Source: Bacillota bacterium
Lineage (GTDB): Bacteria > Sysuimicrobiota > Sysuimicrobiia > Sysuimicrobiales > Segetimicrobiaceae
Direction: 5' to 3'
Length of the DNA: 64,000 nucleotides
Assembly (NCBI GenBank): GCA_021324295.1
Contig: JAJPJJ010000011.1
Span: 47,589 to 111,588 of the forward strand
Below the pieces are notes generated by a model. It saw only the letters and a program-made list of their open reading frames with translations, was not told where the DNA came from and searched no databases. Below are positions 17,917 through 26,599 of the stretch, piece by piece. Each line of letters opens with the position of its first letter. Position 1 is the first letter of the stretch. The translations under genes were made by a program, and so were the position numbers.

Positions 17917-19172
17917 CAGCGGCCTCCCGTCTGCATCTCGGCGCTGATAGACCTACGTTGCTGAGCGGGCCCGTGGTTCCGCGCGTCGTCCGGCCCGCGG
18001 AGGCGCGAGTCCGGAGGCAGCAGCAGCGCGATCCCGACCGCGGCGGCCGGCAGGAGCGCCGTCGCATCCATCGCGCGGAGCAGCCCCCAGCGATCGGCGA
18101 TCGAGCCCAGCACGGTGACGCCGACGCCGCCCATGCCGACCGCGAAGCCGATGATGAGCCCGGAGATCAGCCCGATCCGGTCGGGGAGCACGGATTGCGC
18201 CATCACCATCGCGACCGCGAACGTGCTGACGACCGCCATGCCGGAGACGAGCGCGATGAGGAGCACCCAGATCCCGGACGTCCGCGGCAGCATGAACAGG
18301 AGGGGTGGCAGGATCACCATCGAGAGGATGAGCATGAGCCGGTGCCCCCACCGGTCGGCGACCTGCCCCCCGAGCAGCGTGCCGATCGCCCCTGCGCCCA
18401 GGAAGACGCTGACGAGCGCGCCGCCGATGCGGGGGTCCGCGTGCCGCACGCCGGTGAAGTAGAGCGGGATGAAGCTCGAGACGCCGGAGGATATCCAGGA
18501 GCGCAGCACCACGAACACGACGAGGAGGCTCACGATCGCGGCGGAGGCCTTGCCGGCGCGCGGCCGGCGGGCGGGCCGAGCGCTGCCGGCCGGCGCGGGG
18601 CCGGCGGGCGGGGCGGGCGAGTCCCGCCCGGCGCACGGGGCGGCGGCGCGCCAGAGCAGGATCGCGGCCGGGATGCTGAAGGCCAGGACGTAGGCCATCC
18701 CGTAGTTCCCCGCCACGTGGATGGCGACGCCGGCGGCCGCCGGGCCGAACCCGTAGCCGATGTTGCCGCCCACCGAGAAGTAGGACATGCCCGTGGCGCG
18801 CCGCTCTCCGCTGGCGAGGCCGGCGAACTTGTACCCCTCGGGGTGGAACGCGGCGACGCCGACGCCGGAGAGGAAGACCATCGCGAGCATCGTCCCGTAA
18901 TGGGGCGCGAGGACGGCGAGCACGATGCCGATGCCCGCGACGAGCGCGCCGGCGGGCATCAGCCACCGCAGCCTGAGCCTGTCGCTCAGGATCCCGAAGG
19001 CCGGCTGGATCACCGACGAGCTGATGTTGGACATGAGCACGACGAAGCCAATATCCGTATAGGAGAGGTGGTACTTCGCCTTGAACAACGGCAGCAAGGT
19101 CGGAATCGCACCCTGGGACAGGTCCGTCGCGAGGTGGCCGAAGCTCAGCCCGGCGAGCATCCGACGATTCAC
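17916..19172 (-). CDS. MFS transporter, fosmidomycin-resistance (Fsr)-like
   Basis: Major facilitator carrier of about 418 residues. N-terminal GLSFGHLATDLSQGAIPTLL is the Fsr-type first helix. FGILSDRLRLRWLMP (motif A) follows TM2, and AAFHPEGYKFAG is the hallmark of fosmidomycin-resistance-like carriers. A Pro/Ala-rich cytoplasmic loop (PAPPAGPAPAGSARP) links the halves. The GTG at 19172 gives a complete first helix, but no clear ribosome site is visible; ATG 19160 is an alternative. The open frame upstream is not expected to be translated. Its stop overlaps the next gene's start (TGATG). Confidence 0.85.
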   Translation of the reverse strand: MNRRMLAGLSFGHLATDLSQGAIPTLLPLFKAKYHLSYTDIGFVVLMSNISSSVIQPAFGILSDRLRLRWLMPAGALVAGIGIVLAVLAPHYGTMLAMVFLSGVGVAAFHPEGYKFAGLASGERRATGMSYFSVGGNIGYGFGPAAAGVAIHVAGNYGMAYVLAFSIPAAILLWRAAAPCAGRDSPAPPAGPAPAGSARPARRPRAGKASAAIVSLLVVFVVLRSWISSGVSSFIPLYFTGVRHADPRIGGALVSVFLGAGAIGTLLGGQVADRWGHRLMLILSMVILPPLLFMLPRTSGIWVLLIALVSGMAVVSTFAVAMVMAQSVLPDRIGLISGLIIGFAVGMGGVGVTVLGSIADRWGLLRAMDATALLPAAAVGIALLLPPDSRLRGPDDARNHGPAQQRRSISAEMQTGGR

Positions 19173-19371
19173 GGTGACAGGTTCGACGAGGCCGCTCGCG
19201 GCCCCTTGAGCGCGGGCGCCTGCCGGCGGCCGGTGCAGGGGATGCGGGGGCTCGCGAAGGGCAGGGTCCCACCCGACGGTACCCGTGGGGGAGCCTCTGT
19301 CGTGCTGTGCCGACCCGTACCAGATTGAGGGCGGCGGGGAAAGCCTCGGTGTCGAGGCGGGAGGACGGGCC

Positions 19372-20733
19372 ATGAATCGCACACTGCGCTCCGGTGGGGT
19401 GCGCCGCTGCGCGGCCCGGCGACGCGCACCGGCTGGCCGAACGGCCTGCATCGCCATCGCGGCGCTCGGCGTTGCGCTGTCGCTGGCGCGGGCGCCGATC
19501 GCCGGGGCGGGCGGCCCCGCGGCGGTCCGCGCCCTCGCCGGCGCGCCGGGATGGGACCGCCAGCTCCTGTCGGAGGTCTCAGGCCGGCGCGCCTACCAGC
19601 ACGTGATCGAGCTCGCGCAGAAGATCGGACCCCACGCCGCCGGGACGCCGGCGGACCGCACCTCCGGCGAGTACGTCGCGGCGCAGCTGGCGCGCGACGG
19701 GTACGCGGTGGAGCGGCAGGCGTTTCCGTTTCCCTACTTCGCCGTCCGCGCCCAGACTCTCGCGGTGCCGTCGGCCCCCTCGCTCGCGCTCCACGCCCGC
19801 GCGATGATGTACTCCGGCTCCACGCCCGCGGGCGGCATCACGGCCGGCGTGGTCGATGCCGGGCGGGGACGTCCGGAGGACCTGCAGCGGGCCGGGGCCC
19901 GCGGCAAATTGGCGCTGATCGAGCGCGGCGGCCTGACGTTCCGTCAGAAGGCCGACAACGCCGCGGCGGCGGGCGCGCTCGCGGCGATCATCTACAACAA
20001 CCAGCCCGGCGCGCTCGGCGGGACGCTCGGCCGCCCGTCGCCGTTTCCGGTTGTGAGCCTCCCGGGCTCGGAAGGGCAGAGGCTCCTCGAGCTGGTGCGC
20101 GCGGGGACCGTCACCGCGCACCTGGAGGTCCAGACGGTGAACGAGCAGCGCACGTCGTGGAACATCATCGGCACCAAGCCGGGCGCGCGAGATCCCCACC
20201 GCGTCCTGGTGGTCGGTGCTCACCGCGACACCGTCGAGGAGGCGCCCGGCGCCAACGACAACACCTCCGGTGTGGCGGTGGCGCTCGAGCTGGCCGAGGT
20301 GTTGAAGCACGTGCCGCTCGGCCAGACGGTGCGGTTCGTGTTCTTCGGGGCGGAGGAGGAGGGGCTCTTCGGGTCCGCCTACTACGTTGCGCATCCCGGC
20401 CCGGATCCGATCAGCGGGATGGTCAACCTGGACATGGAGGGCGTGGGCTCGCGGCTCGAGGTCGCGACGTCCCGCGGGAGCGACACGCTGGTCCGCATCG
20501 CGGCGCGCCTCGCCGCAGAGCTGGGGATCGCGGTCTCCGTGACGCGCGAGCGGGGCAGCGACCACGAGAACTTCGAGCGCGTCGGCGTCCCGGTCGTCTT
20601 CCTGTTCCGGCCGGACGATCCGTACTACGACACGCCCCGAGACACCGTGGACCGCGTGGATCCGGCGCTCCTCGAGGCCTCGGCGCGCCTCGCCCTTGCG
20701 GTCGTTCTCGAGGTGGCCGGGCCGGCGCGCTGA
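19372..20733 (+). CDS. secreted M28-family metallopeptidase with PA domain
   Basis: Zn-dependent aminopeptidase-type hydrolase of 453 residues. A basic N-terminus and hydrophobic stretch form a signal peptide. A PA (protease-associated) domain occupies roughly residues 105-245 (VVDAGRGRPEDLQRAGARGK...). The M28 catalytic domain follows, with metal ligands in GAHRDTV (His284, Asp), GANDNTSG, FFGAEEEGLFGS (catalytic Glu pair), NLDMEGVG and GSDHENF. All ligands are present, so it should be active on peptides outside the cytoplasm. ATG 19372 is preceded by GGCGGGAGG. It is divergent from the MFS gene and probably monocistronic. Confidence 0.9.
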   Translation: MNRTLRSGGVRRCAARRRAPAGRTACIAIAALGVALSLARAPIAGAGGPAAVRALAGAPGWDRQLLSEVSGRRAYQHVIELAQKIGPHAAGTPADRTSGEYVAAQLARDGYAVERQAFPFPYFAVRAQTLAVPSAPSLALHARAMMYSGSTPAGGITAGVVDAGRGRPEDLQRAGARGKLALIERGGLTFRQKADNAAAAGALAAIIYNNQPGALGGTLGRPSPFPVVSLPGSEGQRLLELVRAGTVTAHLEVQTVNEQRTSWNIIGTKPGARDPHRVLVVGAHRDTVEEAPGANDNTSGVAVALELAEVLKHVPLGQTVRFVFFGAEEEGLFGSAYYVAHPGPDPISGMVNLDMEGVGSRLEVATSRGSDTLVRIAARLAAELGIAVSVTRERGSDHENFERVGVPVVFLFRPDDPYYDTPRDTVDRVDPALLEASARLALAVVLEVAGPAR

Positions 20734-20937
20734 GCGTGCCCCGCTAGCCTGCCCCACGAATGTGCGCTGGGTGCACGGTGCCGCGACGAGGCCAGACGGC
20801 TTTGGGGCTGAAGCGAGCCGCATCGGCGCCGGTGGGCACCCGGGCCTCGCGACGTGGGGAATCGGCGGTGGACGTGAAGCGCACGCCCCGCGGCCCACTG
20901 TCCCTCTGCACCCCCCTCGGACTCCGGAGCTCATGCG

Positions 20938-21483
20938 CTAGGGCGCCCTCACGTTGGCGCTGGCGGCCGTGACGTCGATCACGACCGTCCCGGCCGGCAC
21001 GCTCACGTAGCTGCCCTTGACGAAGGCGCCCGCCAGCAGCCCGATGGGGCCCAGGATCACGGCCCCCGCGACGCTCGCCCCCGCCGCGCCCAGCCGGGAG
21101 TTGCTCACCGTGGCCTTGGAGATGACGATGTCCCTGAGCGGGAGCGGCCTGCCGTCGACGGCGAGGACAGACAGCGACCCGACGACGACCCTGGCGCTCC
21201 GGCCGAAGATGCCGGGCTTCGTCACCTCGGTGACGATGCCGATCACCGGCCCCCCCGCGCGGATGACGACGTGCCGGCCTCCCAGGACGCTCTGGAGCAC
21301 GCGAAACCGCACCTTGGCGCCGGTCGCGATCTTGCCGGAGTCCACGGGCGTCACGAACTGCAGGCCGACCTTCGTGCCGGCGGGCACGAAGACCTGGGTC
21401 GCCGCCTGCCCGGGCGGCGGCAGCGCCGCGAGGATGGCTCCCGCGAGCGCCAGCACGGTGTGGACGATCGGCCGATGCCGCAT
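20938..21483 (-). CDS. secreted hypothetical protein, beta-rich
   Basis: 181 residues with a clear signal peptide (HTVLALAGAILAALPPPGQA-A). The mature part reads FVPAGTKVGLQFVTPVDSGK, then KVRFRVLQSV, VVIRAGGPVIGIVTEVTK and near the end GLLAGAFVKGSYVSVPAGT. This repeating V-x-AGT pattern is common in secreted proteins of soil bacteria and has no assigned function. A Gly/Ala-rich segment (GAAGASVAGAVILGPIG) may insert in or contact the membrane. ATG 21483 has GGGGAGGC upstream. The gene is 29 bases downstream of ndk on the same strand. Confidence 0.7.
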   Translation of the reverse strand: MRHRPIVHTVLALAGAILAALPPPGQAATQVFVPAGTKVGLQFVTPVDSGKIATGAKVRFRVLQSVLGGRHVVIRAGGPVIGIVTEVTKPGIFGRSARVVVGSLSVLAVDGRPLPLRDIVISKATVSNSRLGAAGASVAGAVILGPIGLLAGAFVKGSYVSVPAGTVVIDVTAASANVRAP

Positions 21484-21512
21484 AGTGCCTCCCCCACGCC
21501 CGCGTTGCGGGA

Positions 21513-22139
21513 TCATCCCGCGTGCCGCGGGCCGCGGCGTTCCTCGTCGCCGAGCATGACGTCCTCGTCGGCGCGCCGGTAGGCGTGGAGCTCGGCCGGA
21601 GCGAACCACAGCGGGACCTCCTGGGCCGCCTCCTCGACGCTGCCCGACGCGTGGATGAGGTTCCGCACCGGACGGCGCGCCGCGTTGGCCACCGTCGGCG
21701 CGTCGATCGAGAAGTCCCCGCGGATCGTCCCCGGCGCGGCGAAGACGGGGAGTGTCGCGCCGACCACCTTTCGCGCGACGCTCACAGCGTGGACCCCCTC
21801 CAGCACCGCGGCGACGATCGGCGTGGTCTGCATGAAATCGATGAGCCAGCCCCGGACGCGCCGGCCGATCTCCAGCGGGTCCTCGGTGCCCATCACGGCG
21901 CGCACGTCCATCCCGTACGTTTCGAACGCCTCGCGCGTCTTGCCGCCGATCGTGCGCACCCACTCCTCGGATGCGGGGTAGTGGCGCTCGAGAACCGGCC
22001 GCTCGGCCCGCAGCATCTTGAGCGCCACGACCTTCAGGCCCACGCGCTCGAGCCTCGCGAGGATCTCGCCGGTGAGGGCCCGCTGGACTCCGTCGGGCTT
22101 GATGAGGATGAGCGTGCGCTCGTGCCGGACGTCGGTCAT
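21513..22139 (-). CDS. ndk: nucleoside diphosphate kinase, long form
   Basis: Transfers the gamma phosphate between nucleoside triphosphates and diphosphates through a phosphohistidine. Motifs: TLILIKPDGVQR at the N-terminus and RNLIHASGS, whose His163 is the phosphorylated residue. At 208 residues it is about 65 longer than the usual 140-150. The extra length lies between about residues 55 and 95 (including WVRTIGGKTREAFETYGMDV), plus a longer C-terminal tail. The catalytic core is otherwise complete. The gene starts four bases after the gamma-glutamyltransferase stop. Confidence 0.9.
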   Translation of the reverse strand: MTDVRHERTLILIKPDGVQRALTGEILARLERVGLKVVALKMLRAERPVLERHYPASEEWVRTIGGKTREAFETYGMDVRAVMGTEDPLEIGRRVRGWLIDFMQTTPIVAAVLEGVHAVSVARKVVGATLPVFAAPGTIRGDFSIDAPTVANAARRPVRNLIHASGSVEEAAQEVPLWFAPAELHAYRRADEDVMLGDEERRGPRHAG

Positions 22140-22143
22140 CCCG

Positions 22144-23769
22144 TCAGTAGCCGATCGCGCAGCCGTCCGCCCGCGGATCGGAGCCGCCGGCGTACGTCCC
22201 GCGGTCCGGGTCCACCTGGACGATCTGCACCCCGCCGGGGAGCGGGTGCGCCGTCACGAGCCGGTGGCCCAGCCGGCGCAGCCCCTCGCACGTCTCGGGC
22301 GGGAACCCGGCTTCCAGGCGCAGCTCAAAGGGCGACGCGACCGTGGCCGGGTCCGTGGCGGGGAAGCTCTGCCACCGGGGCCGCTCGACGGCTTCCTGGA
22401 CGTTCATGCCGTGGTCGACGATGTTGCTCCACACCTGCAACCCCCACTGCGCCTGGGCGTCCCCGCCGCGGGTCCCCCACGCCAAGACGGGTCGGCCGTC
22501 GCGCGTGGCGAGGAACGCCATCAGCGTGTGCATCGTCCGCTTGCCCGGAGCGATGATGTTGGGGTGGCCCCGCTCGAGCGAGAAGCCGCGGCCGGCCCGG
22601 TTGTTCAGGAGGATGCCGGTTCCCTCCACGACCTCGCCGCAGCCGAACGCCGCGGAGAGGCTCGTGATGTAGCTACAGACGTTGCCAGCCGCGTCGGCGA
22701 CGACGAAGGCCGTCGTGTCGCCCACTTGCTCGCGGATCGCCCCCGGCGGCACCGTCTCCTGTGCCCGCCCGGGGTCGAGGGCGCGGCGCCGCTGGCGTCC
22801 GTACCCGGGATCGAGCAGGCGGTCGAGCGGGTTGCGGACGAACCGCGGATCGCCGACGTATGCCAGCCGGTCCGCGAACGCCAGCTTCTTCGCCTCGACC
22901 ATGAGGTGCACCGCTTCGGGCGATCCCCAGGGGAGCGCTCCCAGGTCGTCGGCGGCGAGGATGTTCAGCATCTCCAGCAGGACGAACCCCTGCGAGGGCG
23001 GGGGCGTCGTGTGGACGACCAGGCCGCGATGCGCGACGCTCACCGGAGCGGCGATCTCGGACCGGTGCGCGGCGAGGTCCGGCACATCGAGCAGGCCCCC
23101 CTGGGCGCGCGCGTACGCGGCGATCTGCTCGGCCAGGCGGCCCTCGTAGAACGCCCGCGCCCCCTGCTCCGCGATCGTGCGCAGCGAGCGCGCCAGGTCG
23201 CGCTGCACGAGCAGCTCCCCGACCTGTGGCGGGCGGCCGTCGGGCAGGAAGATGCGTGCCGACGACGGGTATCGCGCGAGCACCGCCGCGCCCTCGGCGA
23301 TCCACGCGGCCACCTTCTCCGTGACCGGGAATCCGGCGTCGGCGTACTCGATCGCCGGCTCGAGCAGCCGGGCGAGCGAGAAGCGGCCGCTGCCCCACCG
23401 GGCGAGCGCGGTAGCCATCGCATCGACCGCCCCCGGCACCGAGGGCGCGAGCATGCCGCGCAGGGGCATCGTGCTGTAGCCCCGCGCCTCGAAGAACTCA
23501 GGGGTGGCGCCACCGGGGGCGGCCCCGCTGCCGCCGAGCGCGACGATCCGGCCGGCGGCGGCGTGGTAGAAGAGGATGAACGTGTCGCCGCCGATCCCGG
23601 CCATCATCGGCGTGACCACGCCGAGCACCGCCGCCGTGCAGACGGCCGCATCGATCGCGTTCCCGCCCTCCTGGAGCACCCGGAGCCCGGCGGCGGATGC
23701 CAGCGGATGATCGGTTGCGACGAGGCCGCGCTGGGCGATCACCGCGCTGCGACCCTGAACCCAGCCCAT
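22144..23769 (-). CDS. ggt: gamma-glutamyltransferase family protein
   Basis: Ntn-hydrolase precursor of 541 residues that would self-cleave before the threonine nucleophile. GDTTAFVVADAAGN places the nucleophile at Thr352 (Thr353 follows). N-terminal ATDHPLASAAGLRVLQEGGN and GIGGDTFILFYH and C-terminal PNIIAPGKRTMHTLM and GTRGGDAQAQWGLQ are family signatures. There is no signal peptide, so it resembles the cytosolic YwrD-type group rather than periplasmic glutathione-degrading enzymes. ATG 23769 follows a GGGAGAG site. The frame continues upstream as chance coding and is excluded. It is followed by ndk after four bases. Confidence 0.88.
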   Translation of the reverse strand: MGWVQGRSAVIAQRGLVATDHPLASAAGLRVLQEGGNAIDAAVCTAAVLGVVTPMMAGIGGDTFILFYHAAAGRIVALGGSGAAPGGATPEFFEARGYSTMPLRGMLAPSVPGAVDAMATALARWGSGRFSLARLLEPAIEYADAGFPVTEKVAAWIAEGAAVLARYPSSARIFLPDGRPPQVGELLVQRDLARSLRTIAEQGARAFYEGRLAEQIAAYARAQGGLLDVPDLAAHRSEIAAPVSVAHRGLVVHTTPPPSQGFVLLEMLNILAADDLGALPWGSPEAVHLMVEAKKLAFADRLAYVGDPRFVRNPLDRLLDPGYGRQRRRALDPGRAQETVPPGAIREQVGDTTAFVVADAAGNVCSYITSLSAAFGCGEVVEGTGILLNNRAGRGFSLERGHPNIIAPGKRTMHTLMAFLATRDGRPVLAWGTRGGDAQAQWGLQVWSNIVDHGMNVQEAVERPRWQSFPATDPATVASPFELRLEAGFPPETCEGLRRLGHRLVTAHPLPGGVQIVQVDPDRGTYAGGSDPRADGCAIGY

Positions 23770-23850
23770 CACCGGCTCTCCCGCGCCGCCATCGTCGACG
23801 TCCTCTCCCTCGTCTCTCCTCGCGCCCCGCGCCGGCGAGGCGCACAGCCC

Positions 23851-23860
23851 TGTAATTACA
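23851..23860. promoter_or_regulatory. A+T-rich 10-bp palindrome between divergent genes
   Basis: TGTAATTACA is a perfect 10-base palindrome in an otherwise very G+C-rich intergenic region between ggt (minus) and the beta-propeller gene (plus). It could be an operator half-site pair or contain a -10-like TGTAAT. No partner site was found in the window. Confidence 0.35.
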
Positions 23861-23994
23861 CCGCCGTTTCTCCAACCCCTTGTCGCCTGTACGCGCGCGC
23901 ACCACGGCACGGCGAGCGTACGGCCCGCGATGCCGGCGCGCCTGGGCCGGGACCCGGGAGGAATGCCCGGCGCGGCCCGCCAATCCTCTTGCCC

Positions 23995-25146
23995 GTGCCC
24001 TCGGCCGCCTGGTCCTGCTTGCTGCTGATGCTCGTGCTCCTCGTGCAGTGGGAGGGACCGGCGGACGCCGCGCAGGGCGTGCGCGCGACGCCGGTCCTCG
24101 TCGCAGCGGGTGCGGCCGAGGACGCGACGGCGTCCAACAACCAGGTCAAGCTCATCCAGACCCCGGCCGGGCTCGTGGCGGCCTACAGCGGCGCCACCGG
24201 GGGCCCCACCCAGGTCTTCCTCTCCATCTCCCGCGACGGCGGCGCGCACTGGGCGAGGATCGCGCAGGCCAGCAGCGGACCGGTGCCCTCGCGTCTCGCC
24301 GCGCTCGCGCTCGACGGATCGGGCCGCGTGCACGTGGTCTGGACGCGCTACGACGACGGTGTCGGCAAGATCTATCACCGGGTCTGGGCCGGCGGCTGGA
24401 CCGGGCCGCAGGAGCGGATCTCGCCGTCGCCCGGCTACGCCGGCTACCCCTCGCTGGCGCTCGATCGGGCCGGGCATCCCCAGGTCGTCTGGTACGGCAT
24501 CCGCGAGGGCGCGGTCGTGGCGCCGACGCGCCACCAGTCGATCTACGAGATCTATTATGTCGGGTTCGATGGGCGCGCCTGGTCGCCTCCGCTCCTCATC
24601 TCCCCGGGGGTGCCCGACTCGGTCAACCCGGCGCTCGCCTCGGACCGGACGGGCCGGCTGTACGCCGCCTGGTACCAGTACGACGGGCGGGCCTACCAGA
24701 TCCGGTACGCCGAGCGGACCGGCGCGTGGAGCGCGCCGGAGGGCGTCTTCCGGACGAGGGCCGATGACTTCAACCCGGATCTCGCGGTCGATCCCCGGGG
24801 GCAGGTCTCGCTCGCCTGGGAGCACCACGACGGACAGCGCTCGGTCATCCAGTACGCGCGGCGGGTGGCAGGCCGGTGGGAGGGGCCGGTGGCCCTCTCG
24901 GACAGCGCGTCGCAGGCGCTCCACCCCTCGGTGGCCCTCGGCGCCGCCGGCCAGGTCACCGTGCTGTGGGATCAGGACGACGGCCAGGTGTACCTGCGCC
25001 GCTACGCCGGGCGGTGGGGCCCGGTGGTCCGCCTCACCTCCGACGGCGGCAATACCTTCCCCGCGGCCTCCGCCGCGGGCGCGGTGTGGACGCACACCGC
25101 CGCCGCCGGCGCGGCGGTCTACTTCGTCCCGCTCCCGCCCCGGTGA
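23995..25146 (+). CDS. secreted BNR/Asp-box beta-propeller protein
   Basis: About 383 residues with a hydrophobic N-terminal signal (CLLLMLVLLVQWEGPADA). The mature protein is a run of about six propeller blades of similar pattern: SRDGGAHW (a textbook Asp-box, S-x-D-x-G-x-x-W), LALDGSGRVHVVWTRYDDG, LALDRAGHPQVVWY, LASDRTGRLYAAWYQYDG, LAVDPRGQVSLAWEHHDG and VALGAAGQVTVLWDQDDG. Such proteins include sialidases and adhesive or scaffold propellers; no sialidase catalytic residues are assigned, so function is open. The start is uncertain: GTG 23995 fits the signal peptide. Upstream in-frame sequence is antisense to ggt and excluded. Confidence 0.78.
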   Translation: MPSAAWSCLLLMLVLLVQWEGPADAAQGVRATPVLVAAGAAEDATASNNQVKLIQTPAGLVAAYSGATGGPTQVFLSISRDGGAHWARIAQASSGPVPSRLAALALDGSGRVHVVWTRYDDGVGKIYHRVWAGGWTGPQERISPSPGYAGYPSLALDRAGHPQVVWYGIREGAVVAPTRHQSIYEIYYVGFDGRAWSPPLLISPGVPDSVNPALASDRTGRLYAAWYQYDGRAYQIRYAERTGAWSAPEGVFRTRADDFNPDLAVDPRGQVSLAWEHHDGQRSVIQYARRVAGRWEGPVALSDSASQALHPSVALGAAGQVTVLWDQDDGQVYLRRYAGRWGPVVRLTSDGGNTFPAASAAGAVWTHTAAAGAAVYFVPLPPR

Positions 25147-25166
25147 GTCGGAGGGCGTCCCGGCTA

Positions 25167-25850
25167 GTGGTTCGGGTCCCCGCCCGGCGGCGCCGCGCGT
25201 TTCAACGCCGCCTCCTCGCCTGGTACCGGCGCAGCCGGCGCGACCTGCCGTGGCGGCGGACCCGGAATCCGTACCACGTCCTCGTGTCCGAGATCATGCT
25301 GCAGCAGACCCAGGTGGCCCGCGTCGTTCCCAAGTATCGCGAGTGGTTGACGCGGTACCCCTCGATCGAGGCGCTGGCCCGTGCCGGCGCCCGCGAGGTG
25401 CGCGAGGCGTGGTACCCGCTCGGGTACAACGCGCGGCCGCTGCGCCTGCGCGACATCGCCCGCGCGGCGCTCCGCCGGCACCGGGGCCGGATCCCGCAGA
25501 CGCGTGAGGAGCTGCTCGCGCTCAAGGGGATCGGGCCCTATACCGCCGGCGCGGTCCTGAGCTTTGCCTTCGGCCGCGACGAGCCGGTCCTGGATACCAA
25601 CGTGCGGCGGGTGCTGCGGCGCGTCTTCCTTGGGGAGGCCGCGCGGCCGGCGGATCGCGCGCTGTGGGATCTCGCGGCGGCGCTGTTGCCGCGCGGCCGG
25701 GCGTACGACTTCAACCAGGCGCTCATGGACCTGGGCGCGACGGTGTGCACCGCCCGCCGTCCGGGCTGCCGGGCCTGCCCGCTGGCCCGCCTTTGCGTTT
25801 CCTACCCGCTCGCCGCCGGCGCGGCTCCTCAGAACCCCGTGACGTGGTAG
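25167..25850 (+). CDS. mutY: adenine DNA glycosylase MutY, short form without C-terminal domain
   Basis: Removes adenine mispaired with 8-oxoguanine. Catalytic Glu42 lies in SEIMLQQTQV, and the HhH motif LKGIGPYTAG has tyrosine where endonuclease III has lysine, diagnostic of MutY. Asp143 is in VLDTNVRRV. The [4Fe-4S] loop CTARRPGCRACPLARLC is complete. The protein ends about 20 residues after the cluster at roughly 227 residues; typical MutY has about 350 with a MutT-like domain that reads 8-oxoG. GTG 25167 follows GGAGGG by 11 bases. A GTG at 25143 overlapping the upstream stop would add eight residues. Confidence 0.87.
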   Translation: MVRVPARRRRAFQRRLLAWYRRSRRDLPWRRTRNPYHVLVSEIMLQQTQVARVVPKYREWLTRYPSIEALARAGAREVREAWYPLGYNARPLRLRDIARAALRRHRGRIPQTREELLALKGIGPYTAGAVLSFAFGRDEPVLDTNVRRVLRRVFLGEAARPADRALWDLAAALLPRGRAYDFNQALMDLGATVCTARRPGCRACPLARLCVSYPLAAGAAPQNPVTW

Positions 25851-26599
25851 CCGCCGTCGACGAACAGCACCTCGCCCGTGATGCCCCGCGCGAGCGCGCT
25901 GCACAGGAACACCGCGGCGTCGGCCACCTCGGCCGGATCGGTGTTCCGGCGCAGCGGCGCGCGCTGCTCCATCACCTCGAGCATCCGGCTGAACCCCTGG
26001 ACGGCGCGCGCGGACGCCGTCTTGATGGGCCCCGCGGAGATCGCGTTGACCCGGATACCGCGCGGGCCCAGGTCGCTCGCGAGGTACCGGACGCTCGCCT
26101 CGAGCGCCGCCTTGGCGACGCCCATCACGTTGTAGCCGGGCATGACGCGCGTCGAGCCGATGTAGGTCAGCGTCACGAGGCTCGCGCCGGGCCGGAGCAC
26201 GGGCAGGAGGTGACGGGTCACCGCGGCCAGGGAGTAGGCGCTCACGTCCAGCGCCAGCGCAAACCCGGCCCGGGACGTCTCGACAAAGGCGCCGCTCAGG
26301 TCCTCCCGGTTGGCGAAGGCGATGCTGTGCGCGAGGGCGTCGAGGCCGCCGGCCTGCTCCCGAATGACCTCGGCGAGCGAGGCGAGATGCTCGTCGCGCG
26401 CCACGTCGCACGGCAGGACGAGCGGGCTGCCGAGCGTGCCGGCCAGCTCGCGCACGTCCCGCTCCTGGCGCTCGCCCTGGAACGTGAAGATCAGCCGGGC
26501 GCCCTCGCGCGCGAACGCCTGCGCGATCGCCCACGCGATGCTCCACCGGTTCGCGACGCCCATGACGAGCGCCGTCTTCCCTGCGAGGAGGCCGCTCAT
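25829..26599 (-). CDS. fabI: enoyl-[acyl-carrier-protein] reductase FabI
   Basis: NADH-dependent reductase catalysing the last step of each fatty-acid elongation cycle. The 256-residue short-chain dehydrogenase has the FabI cofactor motif GVANRWSIAWAIA and the active-site tyrosine and lysine in YNVMGVAKAALE. The C-terminal ITGEVLFVDGGYHVTG matches too. Its start overlaps the nth stop by four bases (ATGA), so the two are co-translated. Its 3' end overlaps convergent mutY by 22 bases. No other fatty-acid synthesis genes are adjacent. Confidence 0.94.
   Translation of the reverse strand: MSGLLAGKTALVMGVANRWSIAWAIAQAFAREGARLIFTFQGERQERDVRELAGTLGSPLVLPCDVARDEHLASLAEVIREQAGGLDALAHSIAFANREDLSGAFVETSRAGFALALDVSAYSLAAVTRHLLPVLRPGASLVTLTYIGSTRVMPGYNVMGVAKAALEASVRYLASDLGPRGIRVNAISAGPIKTASARAVQGFSRMLEVMEQRAPLRRNTDPAEVADAAVFLCSALARGITGEVLFVDGGYHVTGF

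Noticed and set aside
20734..20937. Small plus-strand frame after the M28 peptidase gene (20760-20972)
   Set aside because: No ribosome site, no domain, and it crosses the end of the convergent secreted-protein gene.
22018..23990. Very long plus-strand frame running from ndk through ggt into the beta-propeller gene (over 1000 codons)
   Set aside because: The first two thirds is antisense to ndk and ggt and has Arg/Ala/Gly/His-rich composition without domains. Only the part from 23995 has a signal peptide and propeller repeats.
23770..25095. Minus-strand extension of ggt upstream through the beta-propeller gene
   Set aside because: It is antisense to the propeller. The family N-terminus and a ribosome site place the ggt start at 23769.
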